From Rhyzopertha dominica (Eukaryota > Arthropoda > Insecta > Coleoptera > Bostrichidae), in assembly GCA_025024175.1 (NCBI GenBank), contig QCXZ01000041.1, positions 37,939,786 to 38,003,785 on the forward strand: a DNA stretch of 64,000 nucleotides, given 5' to 3'. A program made the position numbers and the translations under genes. Below the pieces are notes generated by a model. The model saw nothing but the letters and a program-made list of their open reading frames with translations. It did not search any database and was not told the origin of the DNA. Every line of letters begins with the position of its first letter. The stretch's first letter is position 1. This document shows positions 47,001 through 59,000 of this stretch, piece after piece.

Positions 47001-50000
47001 AATATGTTGTAACAATTTTGATTTCCTCTTCTGTTAGAACGTTTTTACAATAAATCGACTATAAAGGTGATAAGTATGTGCTTAAACATTAATCATTCGT
47101 GTATTACACTGTATATTCAGATGCTTCAAATACTGCAAACGACAATTAGGTTTTAATTGTGTTTAATTAATTACCTCGACGAAGGTCCAAAAACATGTTT
47201 AATGTTACATATTAATGAGTAATTTAATTAATAATCTGTAATTAACTAATTTCACAAAACAGTACACACATATGCAACTTNTTGTAGTTNCACGTGACAT
47301 GTCTGATTATATTGCTGAATACTACTTATATTCTTAGTAGTAGAAAAGGTTGTATGCAACAAAAAATAAAGCAGCACTATTTAAATTAAAAATTCTCTTA
47401 CATTTAAATCTTTCGTGTTCACTTTTTTAGGACTTATAGATATACCTATGGCCTGTACGAAATATAGAAAACGTATACGAGTGTGAATGCTTTCAACGTC
47501 CATCATAAAATTAATCAAATAATTACCTATGTTTTCGGTAAAACGCTGTCGCTTATAAAACGTGACGAAAACTATTGATATGGCGTTTCGATTACACCAA
47601 CCTGTAATCTTTGTCGAAGAAGGGAATAAATAAAAATTTACTTGAAACGTAATTAAAATATTTTTTGTAAAACTTTTGTGGACTTTTTGTATGCTTCTTA
47701 CTAATGAAATCTGTCCCCAAATGTTGCTTATTAATTTTGAAATACCATATTTGATAAACTATACACGTACTAAATTAACACTGATTCCTAAACGGTCATT
47801 TGGATAACTAATTCGATACAAAGCTCTTAGATTATATTGCATCCATGTAATAATTTCAAACTTTAGTTCTTTTTGTGGTTTGCACAGTCTGACCATAAAG
47901 AACCAGCTCTAAAAATGCAAAAAGCGAAGCAGCGTATTCTCATTACAAGAATTTTTGTACCAAATAATACTGAAAAATACAATATTTGTCCACTTTTTTA
48001 AATTGACTGCGTGCCTCTTATATGGAAGATTTAAAGTTGTAAATTTTACACTTCAGCGAACTCTAGCCCATAAGTTCCTCGGTCATATTCTCAGATTAAT
48101 CAAACTACAAAATTACGAGTTAATGGTTTCCTCATTAGCTGAAGTTATTAATAGGCTCAATTTATCTGCTTTTTATGATTTTATTAGCGTCACAGCAACA
48201 ACCGTAAAGCGCAGCAAGTAACAGTAAATCTGTATTCAGGGTTAAATTTGCCTGCTAAACATTTCTAAATTTCAATCTGAAAATATCGAAATTAATCAAA
48301 TAACGAAGTTGTTTACAGCAAAACTGTGGCAGTTGATATTTGATAGCAAAATCAAAACAGTGCAGATAAAGAAGTTTTTTTATTACCAGTGGTTTGCGTT
48401 GTTACGGTTATCTTTGCGGAACAAATATTCGTGTTGTCCTAGTTGTCCATTTGTGAAAAGTCCCCTGTACGGGTCAGAGCACTAGATAAAAGCCACAAAC
48501 CCTAGTACCATACACTAAATATTGATTTGCTATCTAACAAGAGTTAAGACCTGCTTTAGTTGAGTCCAAGTGGGACAAATTTTGCTGGTGAACATGACTA
48601 CACTGATCTACATTTGTTACACAACATTTTTTTCACCACTCGGTCCTCCGCCTTTGTTTCTACGTATTCTAACCACCGTATTCGTTGCGCTTCTATGAAC
48701 TGCGTTATTGACTCCATTTCGTACAGATATTGTAGTTCAAGTTTATTGTTTCTTTCCCACATTTCTCCTATCAAATATTTTACTAAGCATTTTTCGTTTT
48801 GCATCCATATGTCACCGTTGGTTGTAGTGTTGTTCTGTATACATATAATTTCACTTTCCGTGAAACAATGTTGTGATTTCAAAAAACTGTTTTACCTCCC
48901 TGTCCATTTATGACATTTTACTATTTTTCCTCTTATTTCCGTCGCCGTACTACCTCGTTATTAATATTCCCAAATATGTGAAGCTATCCACCTACTCCAT
49001 TTTCATAGCTCTACTCTCCTCTAATTCTATTTCTAATGTTCCTTGCTGATCTTCTGTGTTTATTTGTCTCGTCTGCATTTATTTCTAATCCTATGTATCT
49101 TGCTTCGGCTCCCAATTTTCTCATTACTCTTTGCAAGGATTTGCTCATACCATCCGCAAATGTATGGCATTGATGACTCTTGTTTAATATTGTGCCTACT
49201 CTATTCATTTCACGTTTTCTGATTACTTACTCCAGTACTATATTAAATATGGTTTTTGATAAGGGGTCCCCCTGTTTAAGGCCTTTGCTCACTGTGAAAG
49301 GTGCAAAAGTGCAATTATTAATTTTAATTCTTTTAACTGAATTATTAATCGTCACCTTCACCAGACGTATCAATTTGTTTTAAATGCCAACTTCTTTCAT
49401 AGTAGAAAAAATGCTCTTNCCTCTTATGGAATCGTAGGTTCGTTTAAAATCAATAAAAGCAACAGTAGTCCTTTGTTATATTCGTAGCATCTCATTTGTA
49501 TTTCCTTGAGCTCAAAAATTTGGTCTATTACTGAACGGTCTTTACGAAATCCACACTGATACTATCCTATTTCGCTTTCTCCGCATACCTGCAGTACATT
49601 GTATCCAGTAACGCGATTCTTTTGACTTTTATTGTTTATTAGACGACATATTATTTTCTCCACTTCATTTTTTGTTGGTTCAGGAATGTTTGTCTAGTCC
49701 TCTTCTTTATATTCCTCCTCTTTCTCGTTTTTGTCCTCAGTGTTATTTCGATTTAAGATTTCGTCAAAATACTCCTTCCACCTTTGTATTACCTTTTCTT
49801 ATCCCTAATTAATTTGCTTTCCTTATCTTTAGAAAACAGTAATCCTTGTTTTTATTCAAAACCTTTCAATTTATTTTCGAGGTAAGCTCATTTGTGTTCC
49901 TATATATAAATGTTCTTGTTTTGAGCTTTCCCTTCATTATAAGTCTTTCTAAACCTGTTCTGAATATACTAGTATGTATTCAGTAAAAACGTTCACACTT

Positions 50001-53000
50001 TTTTGCTAATTGCCCTTTTCACTTTCAGATTGAAGAGATCCTCCTGACTCTAGGACTCATGAAGGCAAGAACAACAAGGGCAGGTAGACTTTCCGGTGGC
50101 CAGAAGAAGAGACTATCAATTGCCCTTGAACTTATCAATAACCCACTAGTGATGTTTCTGGACGAACCGACGACGTAAGTAGCTAGAAATTATTCTTAGA
50201 ACATAAGCGGTACATATGCAAGTAGTATGTTTCCGCGGGTCACCATTTGCATTAATAAATACCTTGTACTACGTATTTGTAAACTCCGATAATCTTGCTC
50301 ACATCGTAGGAACACGCGCCTGCCATTTATTCCGTAGAAAGTGCGTCATGCATACATTACGTTTTTATCAAGGTGAGAATTAGCCGTGTCTTCCTTAGAA
50401 TCAATTTACGCTAGGGTTATCTTAGCTCTGGCCTTAACTTTTGCAAAGTCAAGGTAGGAACCATTTTTTATCTATGGAAAAAGCCGATAATACAGCGACA
50501 ACAAGTTAACGGACGTCAGTTTTATTTACAACTTTGCGAACGCGACGAATTAATGTAAATCATTAATTATTGCATCTATTTTCATCGAGGTAACAAAAGC
50601 CTGAGTTAGACGCATGGTATTAATAGCTGGTATTATGTCAATACTACTTTTTGTCAGAGTTTCTTGAGAAATAACAATGAAATAAGAATATAATACTTAT
50701 TCACATTTAATAAATATTGAGAATGCCCTTTAATTCCTTTTGCAGTATAATATAAAATACTAGTGGATAAAATGTTGTCGGCTGCATGAAGCGTTTTTGC
50801 TTAAATATTTCTAGGCTCTTTTATTATGACTACTTCTTATTAAATAAGTAGAGGCTTTTTGTTTTTGATTATTTTATATGTATATTAAGGAGTTTTTCAC
50901 GTGTTGTACTAAGCCTAAATACAGAGCAAATTTCATCATTTGTAATCGAACACGTCCTTATAAAAAAACTGCGATTTATTACCTACTCACTAAAAAAAAC
51001 GATTGTCTCAGTAAAATTACCGTCCACTGGTCCATTTACACGCAAAATAATGACTGGCGTTTGATATTTGAACTTGTTCCTAAAGATAAGGGAAATCTAT
51101 ATTTGTATATATTTTTATAATTTATCTAGTATTCAATTTTAACGAAAACAACCAAAGTTCATTTTTTGCATATTGAAGATTGCAAAATATCGTGAAACGA
51201 AATATGTTCATTAGTGACAAAACAACTTCTGCTTCAATAAATAAGTTTGCCCCATTAGTAAGCAAATAATTTGGTTACATAATCATGTCATTTGTCGCTG
51301 TATTATAAAGAATCATTTAGTAGAAATGATTTTAAAAGCAATGACCAGACATGCAGTACCCGTCTAAAGTCGCGGACATGTAAAATTACGATGCTGGTAA
51401 GAACATTGAAATAATAGCTACCTAATACAGATGCTATGTTTTTCTCAAAATTAAAAATGGCACAACAGCAACTACCAGCTCAAAAATAATTAATAGCAGC
51501 TGTGGTTATCTCACCAGAAAGCCAACTTCGTTCTCTACATGTTCACGTTTGAAAAACTGAAATTGGACAATCTCTTCTAAAGTTATGAGTGTTTCAATAT
51601 GTAGTTTTTACTTTTTAATGACAGAATTAATACAAAAGTTGTTATCAGCATATTCGGCGAGTACACAACATTCCTAGAATGGTACGGTTATAACTGCAAG
51701 TCAGTGATGCAGGCGTAGAAAATGAAGCCAATAAGGCATAGGCAGAACAATACTTTCTGTTTACTCAAAGTTATGCCGTGTTTCTACTTAATCGTCAATC
51801 CGATACTTAACTGTCACTATTTTTTCCAACGATAATTTTTTGTGTATATTAATTTAAAAGAATTTGCTTACAAAATTATTGGAGTTTCTTCCTTTTTTAG
51901 ATTAACTGTTTGGGATTAGTTTTGTTTATGTCAATGGTAGCTTCCCATCACGATTTTTCAGAAAACCAACGCTCAAATGTATCTGTTGATATATCTTTGT
52001 GGTAATTCACCTCTGTTTCTTTAAGATCTTTTGCAAGAACCAGCCAAGCATCACATGTAAAATTATACTAACTTTGCCTCACGATGGTGTTACATACATC
52101 CATATAAGATTTATTACACATTTTTAGCGCATTTTACAGAGGTGCCATTGTCCGCACTTTGTCCGCCTGATCTAGTGCCAGTTACACTCATAGCTCGAGA
52201 ACGGCTCAACGGGTCGGGCTCGTTGATGGGTCTTGGCCTAACAATGACCAAGATGTACTGTTTTTTAATAAAATTAAATATATCTCGACGATACAAGAAA
52301 AATGCGCTAAGGTCTATTACCTCGAAAAGGCGTTTTTAATCTGGTTTGACGGTGTCGCGGCTGTTAAACCAGGTAGCATCTAGATATATGACGGGCACAT
52401 TATTAGAAGGTATCGATGAATGTCCTTCAAATATGTCGTCCTTCACTCTAAATTCCTCTTGATTCCATCAAATTGTTAATTGTTTTATCAGAAAAATATT
52501 GCAAAAACCTCCGGAAACGCGATCTTTTTCTTTAAATGCTTACCGCTTTATAAGAATTTATCTTAAATGGGCCTATTCTCTGCACCTCATGAAGTCCAAA
52601 AATTATTTTTAGCTGTTTTAAATAATTTTAGCAGCAGGCATCAACAAAACTAGTGGCCACGAAATAACAACAGAAGTAATTTTAGCAAAAATATACAAAT
52701 AACGAGTACACCAATTTTAGTGATGATATAATTGTTTTTATTCAATTCAAAACGGTTTAGTTGTGCCAGACACTGTATTGTAGGCTTATTTATTACTTAT
52801 TAGTTTGAAACACAGATGTGTTTGAAGTTAGAATCCGGTTCTGATTAGTTTCAATTTTGTTGAACACGATAATGCGGTTAGGGATTTACGATGGGGAGGC
52901 ACTAGATTAATTAAAGAATGACAACTGTAAAAGGTTTTAAACACGGTATATCTTTGGATAAATTTTATTTTGGAGAAGTTTGATAAACTTAAACTTAAAA

Positions 53001-56000
53001 TAAAAAATAATAAAATTATTTTCATTATAAGTGAATTTCTACGTTTGAGGAAATACAATTAATGTGTAAATTTTACAAGAATTATATGTTTATATAGACC
53101 TAAGCCTTCGACAAATACGTATCTCTGCACTTGGTTTGATTTCAGCGGTCTGGACAGCTCCTCCTGTAGCCAATGCATAAAATTACTCAAGATATTGGCC
53201 AGACAAGGAAGAACAATCGTCTGCACCATTCACCAGCCTTCCGCATCGCTCTTTCAACTTTTTGACTTGGTCTACGTCCTAGCGGCAGGAAACTGCGTCT
53301 ATCAAGGGACCACTGGCAACTTAGTGGAATTCTTGAAGGACGTAACTTTGCCCTGTCCGATGTATCATAACCCAGCGGATTACGTGATAGAATTAGCGTG
53401 TGCAGAATACGGGTTGGACAAAATTGACATGATGAAGAAGGCTACGATGAACGGAACATCCTTAACATACTATGAAGATCCAGGTGCACTCCCAAGTTTG
53501 GATGTTTTGAGAGGTAGGTCTGTCTCATTTTTCTTGGTCTTTCTATACACATTTCACCTTGAAGTAAACATCTATGAGGCAGATAAATTTAAGCATGTCA
53601 AAATAATGTTTAAAGATATAGGGTAATAGAAATAAATATTAATTGCAAAAGAGTTCTAATATGTCGTAGAGAAATATGAATTATTATAAAAACATGCGTT
53701 CTTTTCTAGAGAAAAAGTGAGAATAATGTGAAACCATTCGGCAAACTTTAATGGTATAATATATTACTCTCAGCTCATTTACGTTTTGATGCTTGCTTTT
53801 CTTCTTGATTAGTCTTTTTTACCTTTTTAATACTCAACATCCATTAACCTTCGGTACCAGTATTCTGCAACTTAAAGTTTTTCTTTAAACGTCATCGCAA
53901 TAGGAAAAATTTGATTTGGCAGACGTCAGATATCTGTGATTACTTTAGTACAACTTAATCGATGCTAAAACAAAAGATACTTGCGTATTAATTTAACTTG
54001 AATAACGTACAATATTAGCAATACAGTGTGTCTAAACTTAAGCTTAGGAGGTACAAAAATATTTTTTATTCTTACTCGTTCCAAAAAAAATTAATTAATT
54101 AACTAATAATTAACTACACTTAACGTGCTAAGTATTAGCATTTATCTCAAAGAAAGTGCTCGTAAATGTCATAATGCACACAGGGTGCTTTTGTTACATT
54201 TCAAACAGAATGGTCCATTTTTATTTTCATTATTCAGCAGAAAGTGTAGTTCTAAATCTATTGGTTTAATGGTGCCTTTAGTAAAAACCAGCATGTCAGA
54301 AAGAATCAAGGGCTTTCAGAAAATTTGTATCCATCAACTGCTTGTAAACCTGATATTGTATGCAATGAGCCACAGAAAAATATTAGTTGCTGTTGGCAGT
54401 TTATATTACTTCTAATAACAGGATTGGTATAAGACTTTGCGCCGTGTGCCGTCCCAAAAAAAAACCTGAAAACCTTGGTTTAGTCGATCACGAACGTGAT
54501 TAGACTAATACAAAGACCTTCTTTACACCCTACAGCATCTTTGTGGGATACCGTAGTGAATTTTATGATACCGTGCTCATCTATTCATAACATTTTAAGG
54601 ACTCATAACTGCAAACCGTTTTCTACCAACATCTACATCAAGGTAACTCACAAATAAGAGAAAGTTATTTGAATCTGATATATTGCGAACGCAAAAACAC
54701 AATTTTCTCAAAACTATTGTGTTGAAAGACGAAATAAAATTTACCAGAAACGTTTTATTCAATCGCCATAATAGCCATTTGTAGTCCCCAGAAACACGCT
54801 TCTAAATAGAGATCGCTAGTATTAACAGTCCTATTAAAAATAATATTAGTTCTACATACATACAGTGGAACTGTAAGTAAATGGGCACATGGGGAGAGAT
54901 ATTTAAATATCTTTAACGGTCAAGTTAACGAAGTTGCTGATGGTATGTCTTAACTGGATGCTGGTCCTTATAATACCAAACCAATGTTTGACGGAAATGG
55001 ATAGGCAATAAAAGTCCTTACATGTGGCCTCTGTTTTAAAAAAGGTAAATAAGTGCATGAAACCAAAACGAACACTTAATTAAATTGCATAATGAACTGG
55101 GGAGTATTTATTTTTTATATGTGCTTCGTTGTTATTTCTTGTTGGTTTCGATTTTTTTTAATTTCCTTCCTTTATTGTTTTGATAGAGCAAATGATTTGT
55201 AACACACATTCATTTTTAGTAGCCTACTCCATCAGTATAAATGCATATTTTAAGAAACTCTGCATTCTTTAAAAATTTAAACAAACCTTCACACCTGCAT
55301 TTAGAGCAAATACGTACAGCAAAGTGGTCTCCATAAAACTGAAGGTTTATTTCTCCATTGATCTATCTAATACTTAACCCAGATTTCTACAATCGCTCTG
55401 ATGTTCTGCATTAACTTTTCAATATACGACGACCTACACGTATATCATGGCCTTAACCATTTGCATGCAACTTTTAGCTGCGAAAAAAGCAGAACTAGAC
55501 GACAATGACAAGCTGGGGGAAAATAACAGCCTGGAAGATACCTCATCATGTAACCAGCTCAAGGTTCTCCTAAGGCGCGGGTTTATCAAAGCAAAGAGAG
55601 ATTCCGTAAGTCACCGAGAAATTTTCATAAAGGACAACGCCACTATTTGTTTTACTGCTTCAGACACTTACATACCTAAGGATCGGGGTCAATGTGATCA
55701 CAGGCCTGATGCTTGGAACGCTATACTGGAAATGTGGTTCTCAGGGCGATAAAGTTTTGGACAACTATAATTTGCTCTTCTCGATCCTTATGCATCACAT
55801 GATGTCTACGATGATGCTCACTATATTAACATGTAAGTATATAATCGCAAAAAATATTCTTAATTCTTAAACTAATCACGATTTCGTTTTTACAGTCCCC
55901 AACGAAATGTCGATTCTAACGAAAGAGCACTTCAACAGGTGGTACTCGTTGAAAATGTACTACACCTCAGTGACTCTTGTTGACATTCCATTATCTGTAA

Positions 56001-59000
56001 GCCAAATTCTACTTAAGCTTCTGGAATTTATTGTAAGTTTTCTATTTTTGTAGGTGATATGCTGTGCCTTATTTACTATAATAATTTATTGGATGACGGA
56101 TCAACCATTTGAACTGCAAAGATTGTCGATGTTCTTCGCCATAAGCGTTATGGTTGTTTTCGTAGCTCAAAGCTTCGGTCTCATGATTGGAGCCGTATTT
56201 AACGTAGTGGTAAGTTATGACTATATGTAGCAAATCCGTACCTGTGGTATCGCCTGTAACTAAGTAACATGCTTTAAAAATGCACTTAATACTACTCATT
56301 TGATAAAGAAACTGAACGTCAACTTAAGTTTATCACGTATGTAAATATCTAACAATAAGCTTTCCATTATACGCGAATTTTATCTGGCCTCCTCTAATAG
56401 CTTAAACTTAAACTATTAGCTAAAGTTTAGAAAAATTTAGAGCAAAAGTTGAGATGACAAGATCACATAGTGGCCTGTTTTCTATTCAGGCTTTAAATAA
56501 AGTAGTTGTAGATGCAGTTGGATCTGCAGTTGTTCCCTGAAAGGTGGTGTGGATTTGGGAGGGGGGTCCGAGTTAGAAAACAAGCAAGGCAACTAAAATC
56601 AGACTTTTCTTATCTTAGTATCACGCAACGTTGTGAAATAACCAGAGTGTTTCTTAAATAAATGCAGTTATTACGGGGGTGAAGGACCCATGAAAGTACG
56701 TAAATTTTTTGTTTTAGATTTTAAAATTTTAAGACAAATATCTAAAATATTAAAAGTCAAATATATATTTTGCAGTTTTATCTACCTCCCCTTCTCCCCA
56801 GCCAAAGATTCTGGGCACGCCACTGCATTAGGTAACGGTAATGACATTGCCAGTCGCCCTTTACCACACCTAAATTGCACTAACGAGCTTTAAAAATGCG
56901 AAAATGTTCATTTTAGTTAACACTGTTTTGCTTAGCGCAAATAGATTTACTCCTTTTAGAAGCCTACTCCTTAGAAAATGCTGGATACACGCTAGTAACG
57001 CTGCTGCAGATAATTATTTATAATAATGCCTACATTTCTTTACAGAATTTGCGAAAAATTTCCTCTTTTAACTCAAAACAAGTACGAGCACGAGTATTAA
57101 TATATATTCGCGACACTTCGTAATATAAGTTTTAATGTGTCTAACTAGATGATACAGCAACACGAATATGTATTTTTTTTATTTTTTAATTAGCACATTA
57201 TGTCGTCTCTGTTTTAAATATTTGTTCTCCAATTAGCAAGCGGATGTGTATTTTAAAAATTATGCTGTTGTAGGAGAATTNACATTCATATTTGTCTAAA
57301 TGTTCTTGCAAAAGCGCTGTTAACGTATTTTAGACATTCCAGGTAAGATTGCAAGTCATATTCAAAGCAAATTAATGAACAAACTGCTTTACATAGGTGT
57401 CCAAAATGCACAATATCCATTCAGTTACGTTTCATGGAACAGCTGAACATCTAAAAAGGCATTTTAATTTATGGTAGTCGTTAACTTAATATACTGACCG
57501 ACATAGTAATAAAAACACCCAGTAATAATTGTTTCATTTGTATAAACTTTGCTGTGCATGTTCATTGCAGTAAAGTAAGTAAACCATTAAGAGTCGAGAA
57601 TCAGTTAGTAATAGAACGTCACAGAATACCCTTAGGGTATTTGCAAGAGGTGGGGTAAAATTTGCACCTTTTTACGCATAATGTCGCAGTCATGTTCGAT
57701 GGGGAAAACATTGGGAGATCCTGGCGTGCATGGCAGCAAGTTAACGTAGTTTTTTTTTGTTTAAATGGTCCAAAGCAATCTTCAGAGGACCGAGACTACA
57801 TTTCACACCTTTAAACTTCACATTATCTGATGGTCTGTATAAAATGCGTGGTTTCCCTTCATTTCCAAAACAATCAAGTTATAAACAAAGTTAATTCGTC
57901 TTAGCGGACGACAACAGGAGTCCTTGCCCTTCTTTTTCTAAACACGACATCATTTCGGAAAAACGTTCTTAACACACTTAAAGCACTGATTCTTCGGGCT
58001 AATTTTTGTTGTTAACCCCAACGTTGTTTTTAACAGCTTAAATCAGTCACTATTCACTCTAGGGGTTCAGCATTCTTGGTAGAGTACTCTCTTCATATTC
58101 CTTTATGGTCTTACAGATTATCGATGGGGGAAAATACTTTGTTCTTTATAAATAGCAACAATACTGCCAATATCTGGCTTCTTTCGGTGTCTTAGTTTTT
58201 ATATTACATTTTGTTACTTATAAAGCAAGTAATTAATTCACTCTTTACAGCAGAACATCTCTTATGTTAAATTAAGCTTTTAATTGGGGGTTTATTATAT
58301 CGATGACTGATATTAACTTCACAGTTACAAGACACCAGTGAAAGGATAGCATATTCCATCCCGATATCTGANTATGGTTTTTTACTCATTAGTAGTAAGA
58401 ATCAGGATTAGATACTTGTATAAAATGGTGCATATGCTTCGTATACCTACTTCCTCTTATTGATAGGAGCTGCCTCAAATTATTTTATATTAATAGTAAA
58501 AAATATAATGAATTTTTCACAACGTACTCCAAAGTTGTGCAAAATTGGTGTCGCAACTCACAATTTTTTCTATGCCAAACTTGCTAAGTGTAAGTGTAAA
58601 ATTTACACGTCCTTTCGTTCATGTTTACTGACAAACCAAAGATATTTTAGGATTGCCACTGCAACCAGTCACAAACTACAATTTTCGGCTATTTTGTTAA
58701 ATAAAAACTTTGAAGACCCGACATTATAAAAATCAGTGTATCGATACAAGTTATTATAATTATTATTATTCCATGGGGTGTGGTGTTGAAAGCCCCCTGC
58801 ACTGAAGCTTATACTTATTGCACCCCTGGTACCTCCTAAGAGGTATGTTATCCAATTAGTCCTGTTTTCCCAATAAATTTCAGGATACACATACAGTCAA
58901 TGGGTGTTTGTGCAATGTTATCGGGTTCCGCAAATGATACTCCAAAGGAATGTTGTCCTTTCTCCAGGAGTACTGAGCATTCACATAAAGTATGGTAGGG

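Noticed and set aside
55447..55477. ATG at 55447 as a separate start
   Set aside because: It lies upstream of the splice acceptor at 55477. The exon 4 to exon 5 junction restores the frame without it.
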